Origin: Prolixibacteraceae bacterium
Lineage (GTDB): Bacteria; Bacteroidota; Bacteroidia; Bacteroidales; Prolixibacteraceae
Direction of reading: 5' to 3'
NCBI GenBank assembly: GCA_028377305.1
Contig: JAONJW010000013.1
Span: forward strand, 1-60,221
Length of the DNA stretch: 60,221 bases
This document shows, piece after piece, positions 17,854 through 26,606 of the stretch (positions are counted from its first letter, which is position 1; every line of letters begins with the position of its first letter). The notes beneath the pieces were generated by a model that did no database searches, was not told where the DNA came from, and saw nothing but the letters and a program-made list of their open reading frames with translations. The position numbers and the translations under genes were made by a program.

Positions 17854-18516
17854 TTATTCCATTAAAATATCCTTCAAACCTTGGAGGTCTAAGATACTGA
17901 CTTTTTTACGCTCCCATGAAATGATATCATTTGATGTAAGCTCTCCTATCGTTCTCGCAAGAGAGGGGCGAGTAACACCAAATAATTCAGCTAGCGCCGA
18001 TTGTGATTCTTTTAACTCGATCTCTTCTTCTCCTCTCTTCAACAAAAAGAACGCCAATTTCTGCCTAATTGTTTTGAAAGATAGGAAGGTGATCTTTTCA
18101 GTCAGAAATTGTGCTTTATTGGAGATAATATTTAGATAATTAATCAGCAGCTGAGACTGACTTGTTAAGAGCTGGGTAAACGATCTTTTATCAATTCGAA
18201 GGATTTTACCATCTGTTTTAGCGAGTAGATTCACAGGAAACTGATTTCTCTTACCATATACAAATGCTGCAGCGATCAACATGGGGCCATTCAACTGCTC
18301 TATTTTTAGTTTATTCCCAGCTAAGTCAAGCATTGCACCTTCTAAAGATCCCTCAATCAAGATAATCATCTCTTCGATAGGGTCCCCTGCATGGGCAATA
18401 AGACTGTCTTTTGTAAATCTAGTCACCCGATATCTTGCTCTACTTAATAGTTCAGAGATTTCAGACTCAGGGATATTTCTAAATAACATTGTTTTTTGCA
18501 GCACTTGTTCCATCAT
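17854..18516 (-). CDS. Crp/Fnr-family regulator, probably HcpR-like
   Basis: A 220-residue regulator: cyclic-nucleotide-binding-like beta-roll (about 10-125), dimer helix (about 125-150) and C-terminal winged helix with recognition segment LAELFGVTRPSLARTIGEL (about 170-190). It contains no cysteine at all, so it cannot carry an FNR-type Fe-S cluster. It is divergent from a ferredoxin-like gene and hcp, and a 16-base palindrome of Crp-type lies between them. In Porphyromonas gingivalis and others, the Crp/Fnr protein HcpR activates hcp in response to nitrite or NO and binds heme; the arrangement here suggests the same role. The start could be the first or second Met of MMEQ. Confidence 0.85.
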   Translation of the reverse strand: MMEQVLQKTMLFRNIPESEISELLSRARYRVTRFTKDSLIAHAGDPIEEMIILIEGSLEGAMLDLAGNKLKIEQLNGPMLIAAAFVYGKRNQFPVNLLAKTDGKILRIDKRSFTQLLTSQSQLLINYLNIISNKAQFLTEKITFLSFKTIRQKLAFFLLKRGEEEIELKESQSALAELFGVTRPSLARTIGELTSNDIISWERKKVSILDLQGLKDILME

Positions 18517-18637
18517 AACATTTGTGTCGTTTTACATATCATTACCATAGGGTATTATACTAAAAACTCTTGGTGAATATAATAGAAAAAACAATTTAAT
18601 ATACAAAAAGATCTTTTTTTCTAAAAAACCCTGACAC

Positions 18638-18653
18638 TGTAACAACTGTTACA
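18638..18653. promoter_or_regulatory. Palindromic operator for the Crp/Fnr (HcpR-like) regulator
   Basis: TGTAACAACTGTTACA is a perfect six-base inverted repeat with a four-base centre, the geometry of a Crp/Fnr dimer site. Its centre is about 43 bases before the start predicted from the -7 box at 18675-18682, the position of a class II activator. It lies in the 246-base gap between the regulator and the ferredoxin-like gene. Confidence 0.65.
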
Positions 18654-18674
18654 ATTTAGGTTTAACTCCTAGCC

Positions 18675-18682
18675 TATATTTG
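18675..18682 (+). promoter_or_regulatory. Putative -7 box of the ferredoxin-hcp operon
   Basis: TATATTTG matches TAnnTTTG and would start transcription near 18689, about 75 bases before the ATG at 18763. There is no good -33 box, as expected for an activator-dependent promoter; the palindrome at 18638-18653 occupies the place just upstream. Confidence 0.5.
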
Positions 18683-18762
18683 CCATTGTAAGTTAATCGA
18701 AAGAGTTATACCAAGTGTGTTTGGTAGTATGGAATTTCTTTAAGATCTAAATTATAAGTGTC

Positions 18763-19722
18763 ATGAAAAACAATATGAGAGAGATAATCAAAATTGACGA
18801 ATCATTGTGCAATGGATGTGGATTGTGTATCCCGAATTGTCATGAGGGTGCTTTAAGAATCATTGATAATAAGGCTCGCCTTATTAGTGATTTGATGTGT
18901 GATGGTCTTGGTGCATGTATAGGACACTGTCCCAAAGGTGCTATTGAGATTGAAACAAGAGAAGCTGCACCATACGATGAAATTCTTGTAATCAAAGATA
19001 TGGTAAAGAAGGGTAAAAATACAGTAATCGCACATCTGTGTCACCTAAAAGATTACAATGAAATGGAATTTGTTAAACAAGGTGTTCAATGGATGTCTCA
19101 GAATCAAGACACTTTTGACTTTGATCTTCAAGAAATAAAAAAGACGGTACACCATCACCAAGCTGGAACAAAGAAACCCAAAAAAGTAGAAGCAAAAACA
19201 GCAACGATTAAATCGTCACTAATTATGGAACCATCACGATCAGTCGGTCATGGTTCAGGCGGATCAGGATGCCCTGGATCACAAAATATTTCTTTTGATG
19301 CACCTGCAGAAATGGCACAAAGCAAGAGTACTTCAACGCCAAGTGCATTACGACAATGGCCTGTACAAATGCATCTCCTAAACCCTAATGCCCCATTCAT
19401 AAAAAATGCAGATCTTTTAATCGCAGCAGATTGTGTCGCATTCTCTGTTGGAAACTTCCATTCTAACTTCTTACCAGGTAAAGCCCTAGCCATTGCATGT
19501 CCAAAATTAGATTCACAACAACAAGCTTACATTGATAAGTTAATTATGATGATCGATGAATCTCGCATTAACACGATTACTGTGATGATTATGGAAGTAC
19601 CTTGTTGTGGAGGGTTACTTAGATTGGTCCAAGAAGCTTGTTTAGAAGCTTCTCGTAAAGTTCCCGTAAAAGTTATTTCAGTAAGTGTTCAAGGAGAGAT
19701 CCTTGACGAATCATGGGTATAA
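18763..19722 (+). CDS. 4Fe-4S ferredoxin-like protein of the hcp operon
   Basis: A 319-residue cytoplasmic iron-sulfur protein. The first cluster motif is complete (Cys16-x2-Cys19-x2-Cys22-x3-Cys26, CNGCGLCIPNC); the second reads CDGLGACIGHC with Cys46, Cys52 and Cys56, lacking the usual second Cys. A Lys/His-rich linker follows (about 130-155), then a conserved C-terminal domain (QWPVQMHLLNPNAPF, ADLLIAADCVAF, VPCCGGLL) carrying further cysteines. Proteins of this build often sit beside hcp and are thought to pass electrons to it. It precedes hcp by 145 bases on the same strand, under the Crp/Fnr operator. Confidence 0.85.
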   Translation: MKNNMREIIKIDESLCNGCGLCIPNCHEGALRIIDNKARLISDLMCDGLGACIGHCPKGAIEIETREAAPYDEILVIKDMVKKGKNTVIAHLCHLKDYNEMEFVKQGVQWMSQNQDTFDFDLQEIKKTVHHHQAGTKKPKKVEAKTATIKSSLIMEPSRSVGHGSGGSGCPGSQNISFDAPAEMAQSKSTSTPSALRQWPVQMHLLNPNAPFIKNADLLIAADCVAFSVGNFHSNFLPGKALAIACPKLDSQQQAYIDKLIMMIDESRINTITVMIMEVPCCGGLLRLVQEACLEASRKVPVKVISVSVQGEILDESWV

Positions 19723-19829
19723 TTCAATAGATAGAAGTAGTATATTAAAGTGTTAGTGCCCCATTTACGTATGCAAATACAAAGGGAAATACTTATGCAC
19801 AACGAAATATTTCAAAATATATTTAATCC

Positions 19830-19847
19830 TTTCGGATTCATCCGAAA
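19830..19847. repeat. Small hairpin before hcp
   Basis: Seven-base perfect arms tttcgga / tccgaaa with loop ttca, 21 bases before the hcp ATG. There is no T-run, so it is not a terminator; it may protect the hcp end of a processed message or affect translation. Confidence 0.4.
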
Positions 19848-19867
19848 ACCCTAAAAAGATTAAGATT

Positions 19868-21514
19868 ATGAGTATGTTCTGTTTTCAATGTCAAGAAGCC
19901 GCAAAAGGTACAGGTTGTACCATTAAAGGAGTTTGTGGTAAGAATGAAGAAGTGGCAAACCTACAAGACTTATTGATGTATGTGGCAAAAGGAATCGCAA
20001 CATATGCACACCATGGTCGTGCGCTAGGTATGGAAGATGACATTGCCAATAAATATATTATTGATGCCTTATTTACCACTATTACAAATGCAAACTTTGA
20101 CCCAATTAAAATCACCAAAGTGATTACTGAAGGTTTAGCAATTCGTAATCGTTTGAAAGAAGAGTTTATTGCAAAAGGTGGAGAAGCAAATATCTCTTCT
20201 TTCGGGGCTACAACATGGAACCCAGACAATACTACAGGATATGTTGCGAAGGGATCTGTAGTCGGAATTCTATCTATTGAGAACGAGGATGTACGTTCAT
20301 TAAAAGAGTTGATCGCTTACGGACTAAAAGGAGCAGCAGCATATGCAGAACATGCTTGGAATCTGGGATATGAAAACAAGGAATTACATGTATTTATTCA
20401 GAAAGCACTGTTCGAAATTACCCGTGAAGATATCTCCGCAGATGAGCTGGTTGCTCTGACTCTAGAAACAGGGAAGTATGGAGTTGATGTAATGGCACTG
20501 CTTGACGAGGCCAACACGTCTTCTTATGGTAATCCAGAAATTACGGAAGTGAATATCGGAGTTAGTGATAAGCCGGGCATTTTGATCTCTGGTCATGACC
20601 TTAAAGACATGGAGGAGTTATTGAAACAGACGGAAGGAACTGGAGTGGATGTATATACTCACAGTGAGATGCTTCCAGCAAACTACTATCCGGCTTTTAA
20701 GAAGTATAGTCACTTTGTTGGAAACTATGGAAATGCTTGGTGGAAACAAGATAAAGAATTTGCAAGTTTCAACGGGCCAATCTTAATGACAACAAACTGT
20801 ATTACCCCACCAAAATCATCATATATTGATCGAGTGTATACTACAGGTGCTGCTGGTTTTATTGGGGTAAAACACATTCCCAATAGAGCAAAAGATGGAG
20901 CAAAAGATTTCTCCCAAATCATCGAACATGCGAAACAATGTGCTGCACCAATAGAGATCGAAAAAGGTAAAATTGTAGGGGGATTCGCACACAATCAAGT
21001 GATTCAATTGGCAGATAAAGTGGTAGATGCTGTAAAAACAGGTGCTATCCGTAAATTCTTTGTTATGGCTGGTTGTGACGGTCGAATGAAGAGCCGTGAT
21101 TACTACACTGAATTCGCAGAGAAACTACCACAAGATACAGTTATTCTTACAGCAGGATGTGCAAAATATCGCTACAACAAACTGGAACTAGGTGATATCG
21201 GAGGAATTCCTCGCGTACTTGATGCTGGACAGTGCAATGACTCATACTCTTTGGCAGTTATCGCTCTAAAGCTTAAAGAGGTATTTGAACTAAACGATAT
21301 CAACGAACTTCCTATCGCCTATAATATTGCGTGGTATGAGCAAAAAGCTGTGATCGTTCTATTGGCACTTCTTCATCTTGGAGTTAAGAATATTCACTTA
21401 GGACCTACATTACCAGCATTCCTTTCTCCTAATGTGGCAAAAGTTCTAGTAGACACATTTGGTATCGGAGGTATTGGAACAGTAGACGAAGACCTGAAGA
21501 TGTTTATGAACTAA
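19868..21514 (+). CDS. hcp: Hydroxylamine reductase (hybrid cluster protein)
   Basis: Hybrid-cluster protein; reduces hydroxylamine in vitro and acts as an NO reductase or S-nitrosylase in cells. The N-terminal cluster ligands are Cys5-x2-Cys8-x8-Cys17-x5-Cys23 ([17 protein letters not shown]), the spacing of the class I type of anaerobes. Later cluster ligands lie in [38 protein letters not shown] and [10 protein letters not shown]. The 548 residues match the family. It is the second gene after the ferredoxin-like protein and ends at a strong terminator. Regulation by the adjacent Crp/Fnr protein is inferred from the palindrome upstream of the operon. Confidence 0.96.
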   Translation: MSMFCFQCQEAAKGTGCTIKGVCGKNEEVANLQDLLMYVAKGIATYAHHGRALGMEDDIANKYIIDALFTTITNANFDPIKITKVITEGLAIRNRLKEEFIAKGGEANISSFGATTWNPDNTTGYVAKGSVVGILSIENEDVRSLKELIAYGLKGAAAYAEHAWNLGYENKELHVFIQKALFEITREDISADELVALTLETGKYGVDVMALLDEANTSSYGNPEITEVNIGVSDKPGILISGHDLKDMEELLKQTEGTGVDVYTHSEMLPANYYPAFKKYSHFVGNYGNAWWKQDKEFASFNGPILMTTNCITPPKSSYIDRVYTTGAAGFIGVKHIPNRAKDGAKDFSQIIEHAKQCAAPIEIEKGKIVGGFAHNQVIQLADKVVDAVKTGAIRKFFVMAGCDGRMKSRDYYTEFAEKLPQDTVILTAGCAKYRYNKLELGDIGGIPRVLDAGQCNDSYSLAVIALKLKEVFELNDINELPIAYNIAWYEQKAVIVLLALLHLGVKNIHLGPTLPAFLSPNVAKVLVDTFGIGGIGTVDEDLKMFMN

Positions 21515-21548
21515 TTCATCACATGTAAACAATACAAATTATATACTA

Positions 21549-21582
21549 GCCATCTCTTCACCGTTTGAAGAGATGGCTTTTT
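21549..21582 (+). terminator. Terminator after hcp
   Basis: Perfect twelve-base arms gccatctcttca and tgaagagatggc with a five-base loop, followed by five T. It closes the ferredoxin-hcp operon. Confidence 0.88.
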
Positions 21583-21621
21583 ATATTTCTGAAGAACCTA
21601 ATTAAGTCAGGATCCATCTCT

Positions 21622-21661
21622 AAAATAAATAAGAGGTAACAAGCCGAGACTTGTTACCTCT
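21622..21661 (-). terminator. Terminator after the distal GH85 gene
   Basis: Perfect twelve-base arms (agaggtaacaag at 21632-21643, cttgttacctct at 21650-21661); on the minus strand the stem is followed by a T-rich tail. It ends the polysaccharide utilisation locus. Confidence 0.8.
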
Positions 21662-21691
21662 GAGAGATAGATTATTGCATTAGGGGAAAAA

Positions 21692-24600
21692 CTATAATAC
21701 CATAATCTTAGTATAAGTCACGTTGTCGCCAGTATTGACTCTTATGACGTGAATTCCTCTTGTCAAACCTGACATGTCAATCTTCTGACCTTCATAATTA
21801 GAGATGGTTTTCTCTAATTGTCCTAGAAGATCGAATATCTCAACCGATGTGTTAGAGGTTACTCCGACACCTCTAATCTCGATGAAGTCAGTTGTTGGAT
21901 TAGGATAAACACTAATTAATGAGACTGACGATGTTTTGGCATAAGTAGACAGATCTTCTGTTCCATAAACTTCAAACTCAAACAAACGGATTGTCCCATT
22001 ACCATCATCACCACCAGTAGTATATTTCACATATCTTGCATTCACTGCATTAATAGTGATGCTTTTTACTGTTGAAGCATCCTGATCATTCTCAGCAACG
22101 GTAGTCCATGTCTGGTTATCTTCACTTACTTCAATTGTATATCCTTGAGAATTCCATCCTGAATCCTCACGGCTACCACTATCATGCATCTTGAACTCAT
22201 ATACACTATATACTTTTCCAAGATCAACCACGACATAGTGTGGTCCATCACCTGTTTCACACCACTTATGTGACACATCACTTGGAGATACCTCTCCATC
22301 AAATAAGTAAGAAGGAAGTTCGTTAGCTGTCGATCCAGAATAATCAATTGCCTTCTTATTCAATGCCACATTCGCTGCATCTTTTGGAGTAATAGACAAT
22401 GGGATCTCCTCAATATACTTTTTCCCATTCACGGTCAACTCAACTTCAATAGAAGTAGAACCGATTAGATGCTTAGTTAGTAATGTAACATTAACAAAAT
22501 GCTGCTCTTTGTCGACTTCGATGTTTGTTACCTTTGCAAAGAGATTATTTAGAACCTTAACATGAACATCATCAGCATTAAAATCTACTTTGTTGATGAA
22601 TGGGATCTTGATTACTTTTGTCTCATCAAAATGTAAAGATTGTTTCTTTACTTTTTTGAATGAAAACTCATTTGGTTCTCCTAGCGCTATCATCTCTGTT
22701 ATTTTCACATCATTCCATCCATTAACAGAAGACCAAATACGAATATAACGGAATGAAACAGCCTCTTCAAGAATTAAAAGTGACCCTCCAGTATAATGAT
22801 CGCTGGATGTGATAACATCATAATTCTCACCATCTGCAGAACCAAGCACTTTAATTCTAAGATCCTCTCCATCTTGTGCACTATTGTACTTAAAACAAGA
22901 AAGTTTATGAGAATCACCAAGATCGGCTTCTAAAACAACGCCATAGTTTCTAGTAGTTATCCCTGTTTCAGAGTTATTATCTACCAACGTTTCTGCTCCA
23001 TCAATTTTTTCACCTAAAGCATTCCAATAGTAATTTGTTTTATATGCTTGAAGCTTTTTGCCTACAAGAACATTGGTCCAGTCTGCAGATTCTACAGTGA
23101 CCTTGAAGGAGATGTCTTTTAATAATTCTCCATTTGTAAATGTAATTTGGATATTCTCCGTTCCGAAGAATCCGGACTTTGATTTAATATCGAACTGGAA
23201 AATGTTATTTTTCTCATCAATAGCTTCGTTAGAGATAATAATTTTACCATTCCCTGTCTTTACATCAAACCCGAAGTTATCCGCCTTTGCAAGTGTACCA
23301 AGGTCATATGCAACTTTTACAGTCTTGGTAACCTCATTGGTTATTTTCATGTCATCAACTCCTGCCAATTTCATTCCCATAGAAACTCCATATACTTGAA
23401 ATTCCCAAACACGAATCGTAATACCTTCGTTTTTATCATATGGGGTGAACCTCACATATCTACCAACAGTACCAGCAATAGCATCTACTTTAGTATTCTC
23501 AGCCTTACGACCTTGCTCATTTACAACTGTTTTCCAATTCTTCTTATCATTACTAATTTCAATCTTCCAACAATCAAAGTTGCCATTGGCATCTTCTTTA
23601 TGCCCAGTATCAAATGTTTTGAAACCATAGATATCGAAAGGCTCTTCTAGATCTACAATCACCCAATGTGATCTTGAACCACCAGCACACCACTTCTCTC
23701 CAACAGAACCTGGTACATTCACACCATCAATTAAGTAACGTGGATGCTCACTACCCATGTTGCTACTGAAACTATCAATGCTCTTTCCTACACTAACCAC
23801 CTCTAACAAACTAGAATCAACAACTTTCACAGCATTCTCTACTGTTTCTGTAGTAGTTCCTAAATGATTTGTTGCAGCCACAGTAATATTATAGTTACCA
23901 GTCTTAGGAAAACGACACGCAAATTGGTTTTCTTTGTAAGAACCATTCACTTTCTCAGCTCCTTGTGGAAGAGTCCATTTGTAAGAATCTGGATATTGGG
24001 TTGCTTTTGCGGTAAAAACAACTGTTTCGCCAGCTACAATATATGATTTATCAGAAACGATGTTAACTACTGGAGCCGTTGGTTTAATCCACTCAGCAAC
24101 CTTAGTCACACTACCATGCTCATTTCCTAAAAGATCTACACTTTTAATAATAATATTCACAGAAAGCTCCTCTGCTGAAGTTCTTGTGATATTCTCAATA
24201 TAGATTGCTTCATCCATTGTTTGACCTACTAGCTCTGTAGAACCATTCTGCTCAAGATAGATATTGTAATGGCTAATCACACCATCTGCACCATCCCAAA
24301 CAACACGAGCATCTCCAGAATTCTCACCCAAAACCTTTTTCACCTCACCAAGGTCATCAATAATTTGGATATTCGAAACAACTCCGCAATTTGGAACCGC
24401 ATCACCCAAATAAAGCTCTCCTAACTGAAGGTCCAAGTTCGAGATATTAGACGATGACTCAAACTTGAAAGAGATCATTGAGATAGTCTTTCCTTTGTAT
24501 GCAGAAAGAGGAATATCAATTGTTACCCAGTCCCCAGTTGCAAAATTCTTCAATGGGATATAAGTAAATGCATTTTCATCATCACTAAAAGCAAGACCTA

Positions 24601-26041
24601 AAGAACAATTATACCCTTTAGTAGCTCCTTTAACAACAAGTTTAGCATGCTCAGTTCCATTGACTTCAAGTTTTGTCTTATAAAGTCTTACGTTATTAGA
24701 GACATTTCCTTGCAATTGACCACCAAAAATTAAACATGCTCCACTGTTATATGAATCATCCCAATTGAACTTTGGCTTCACAGTCTTTTTTGAACCTTCA
24801 ACCCACCATCTCCATGTCGGTAGTAGTGATTGAATTCCTCGGTGATACCAATCGCCCTCACCTTTTGCTTCTCCTTTAACGTAACGTTTCTTACCCATAC
24901 CGGTATTAAAGCTAGTTGCGAAAGGAAACTCATTGATTACACTACGTGCAGCAACACCAACAGCAATACCTGGCCAGCTTGAATCATCATATGCCTTCGA
25001 TGAAGTCACATCATGTTCAGTGTTTACCCAAAATCTTCCAGCAGTCTTATAAAACTCCTCCATCTGCTGATATGGATTCAAATCGTTTCTTTTTGTATGA
25101 TCTTTCCAAGTCTTCTCTTCTGGACAAAATAGGTTTGGTGATCCATAATTACGATCTTTTCCAAACAAAGAAGCAAACTCACCTTTATGGTAAAATCCAC
25201 CACCACCGATTTCTAAACCGAAGTAGTTTACTTCGAATGGATTTTTACCCCATCCTTTTACAGTAGCATTTGATCTTTCAATGTTACCTCTATTAGCAGA
25301 ACCATAATTCATAAAAACAGATGAAAAACCATCTTTAGGTTGCAATAAAGTCGCAGAAGGAGAATGTCCTAAAGTATACCACTGCAAACCCATATGATCA
25401 TGGGCTTTATATTTATTATATGTTTTGGCAAAGCCAGCCCATTCACTTTGAGAACTACCACCAGTCTCTTCATTAATAAACCAACCGTCGAAACCAAAAT
25501 AGTTTGATATCTCCGCTAACTTCTTTGCATAGATAAACTCACCATTCTCTTGTCTCAACATTTCACGTACCCATCTTCTTTCTCCACCAAAAGCTCCAGG
25601 AGGAAAGAATACGTTTCCATAAACCTGAACCCCATTCTTATGAGCGGCATCTACGACTGGAGCAGAAGGAGGAATAACAATTCCTTCACTAGCTGAACCA
25701 CCCCACCACACAAGGATGTCTACATATTGCCAAAAGTTAAATGTATAACCTGTAAACTTATTTGCCCCTTGAGCAGGGGTCTTACTACAAGCTGGATTCA
25801 TCGTCAAACAAGCAGTTACCTGAGAGTCGTAATAGTTATATGGACCCGCTTTGGTTGTTTTATCTTGAAAACGAGATTTCAGTGCAACAACACTTCGATT
25901 AAACTTTGCTAAAGGATCATTCTCTGGAGTCCAATTGGTGATATCTTCAGGATGCCAACATCCTCCCATTGGCTGTTGAGCTGCTACATTTAAGAATGTA
26001 AAGCATGCCAACAGCAAGGGTAAAATTAAAATTCTCTTCAT
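21692..26041 (-). CDS. Secreted GH85 endo-beta-N-acetylglucosaminidase (copy 1)
   Basis: Cleaves between the two core GlcNAc residues of N-linked glycans, releasing the glycan from protein. The 1449-residue protein has a signal peptide (cleaved near AAQ, residue 21), a GH85 domain (about 24-375; YYDSQVTACLTMN, VDILVWWGGSA, GVQVYGNVFFPPGAFGG, and FDGWFINEET carrying the family pair Asn190/Glu192), a galactose-binding-like sandwich (about 385-550), an Fn3-like segment (about 555-655), a PKD-like domain (about 660-745), and three discoidin-like domains (about 745-885, 985-1115, 1218-1360) with beta linkers. Residues 1372-1449 (SVYPNPTTDFIEIRG... KIMVL) are a type A sorting domain for the type IX secretion system. 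It has its own ECF-like promoter at 26132-26163 and a near twin upstream. Confidence 0.93.
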   Translation of the reverse strand: MKRILILPLLLACFTFLNVAAQQPMGGCWHPEDITNWTPENDPLAKFNRSVVALKSRFQDKTTKAGPYNYYDSQVTACLTMNPACSKTPAQGANKFTGYTFNFWQYVDILVWWGGSASEGIVIPPSAPVVDAAHKNGVQVYGNVFFPPGAFGGERRWVREMLRQENGEFIYAKKLAEISNYFGFDGWFINEETGGSSQSEWAGFAKTYNKYKAHDHMGLQWYTLGHSPSATLLQPKDGFSSVFMNYGSANRGNIERSNATVKGWGKNPFEVNYFGLEIGGGGFYHKGEFASLFGKDRNYGSPNLFCPEEKTWKDHTKRNDLNPYQQMEEFYKTAGRFWVNTEHDVTSSKAYDDSSWPGIAVGVAARSVINEFPFATSFNTGMGKKRYVKGEAKGEGDWYHRGIQSLLPTWRWWVEGSKKTVKPKFNWDDSYNSGACLIFGGQLQGNVSNNVRLYKTKLEVNGTEHAKLVVKGATKGYNCSLGLAFSDDENAFTYIPLKNFATGDWVTIDIPLSAYKGKTISMISFKFESSSNISNLDLQLGELYLGDAVPNCGVVSNIQIIDDLGEVKKVLGENSGDARVVWDGADGVISHYNIYLEQNGSTELVGQTMDEAIYIENITRTSAEELSVNIIIKSVDLLGNEHGSVTKVAEWIKPTAPVVNIVSDKSYIVAGETVVFTAKATQYPDSYKWTLPQGAEKVNGSYKENQFACRFPKTGNYNITVAATNHLGTTTETVENAVKVVDSSLLEVVSVGKSIDSFSSNMGSEHPRYLIDGVNVPGSVGEKWCAGGSRSHWVIVDLEEPFDIYGFKTFDTGHKEDANGNFDCWKIEISNDKKNWKTVVNEQGRKAENTKVDAIAGTVGRYVRFTPYDKNEGITIRVWEFQVYGVSMGMKLAGVDDMKITNEVTKTVKVAYDLGTLAKADNFGFDVKTGNGKIIISNEAIDEKNNIFQFDIKSKSGFFGTENIQITFTNGELLKDISFKVTVESADWTNVLVGKKLQAYKTNYYWNALGEKIDGAETLVDNNSETGITTRNYGVVLEADLGDSHKLSCFKYNSAQDGEDLRIKVLGSADGENYDVITSSDHYTGGSLLILEEAVSFRYIRIWSSVNGWNDVKITEMIALGEPNEFSFKKVKKQSLHFDETKVIKIPFINKVDFNADDVHVKVLNNLFAKVTNIEVDKEQHFVNVTLLTKHLIGSTSIEVELTVNGKKYIEEIPLSITPKDAANVALNKKAIDYSGSTANELPSYLFDGEVSPSDVSHKWCETGDGPHYVVVDLGKVYSVYEFKMHDSGSREDSGWNSQGYTIEVSEDNQTWTTVAENDQDASTVKSITINAVNARYVKYTTGGDDGNGTIRLFEFEVYGTEDLSTYAKTSSVSLISVYPNPTTDFIEIRGVGVTSNTSVEIFDLLGQLEKTISNYEGQKIDMSGLTRGIHVIRVNTGDNVTYTKIMVL

Positions 26042-26131
26042 AAATTCTTAGTTTTATCTTTGGTTAGAAGATGTAAAGGAGCATCTTCATGAAATGGTTT
26101 AAATGAAAGGCCTATCATTGAAATCACATTA

Positions 26132-26163
26132 ATAAGAGTTAAAAAAAGAATATAGGTACTCAA
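26132..26163 (-). promoter_or_regulatory. ECF-type promoter of GH85 copy 1
   Basis: On the minus strand TTGAGTACC, 16 bases, CTCTTAT, the same two boxes and exact spacing as upstream of GH85 copy 2 and fecR. The downstream box lies 91 bases before the ATG. Recognition by the ECF sigma factor of this locus is inference. Confidence 0.7.
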
Positions 26164-26531
26164 CTAGACGAAATAAAATTTGTTTTAATCCACTATTATT
26201 CTTCAACTTACAGCTTATGTTAACTATACAAGGTAATATTTAGGCTTATACTTCCGCAGCAACTATAAACTTACACTACTCGATATCGATTAAACGACAT
26301 AATATGTAGAGTAGTCATCAGTAGAGGTTATTGTGTCTTCACTATAGAGACCTTATTTTAATAAATCGATGAAATATCTTAACCGATCCCAATGTATGGT
26401 CATTAATTCACTCCAGCTCCTACTTTAACCGTGGTTTCACCCTGACCAGAAGTTGTTCTATGTGGGACTATGACAAGATAACACTGTTTAAAAGATATAT
26501 AGCAACAATTAAAAGCTGGACCACATAATAC
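26164..26531. other. Spacer between the two GH85 genes
   Basis: No coding sequence. It lies between the promoter of copy 1 and the terminator of copy 2 and shows no repeat or motif that I recognise. Confidence 0.5.
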
Positions 26532-26572
26532 AAAAACAAAAAAAGAGGCAACCAGCTATTGCTAGTCACCTC
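26532..26572 (-). terminator. Terminator after GH85 copy 2
   Basis: On the minus strand gaggtgactagc and gctggttgcctc pair over twelve bases as RNA (three G-U pairs) with loop aata, followed by eight T. It separates the transcripts of the two GH85 genes. Confidence 0.75.
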
Positions 26573-26606
26573 CATTCATTAGGTTTGAATAATTAATAGG
26601 AAAAGA

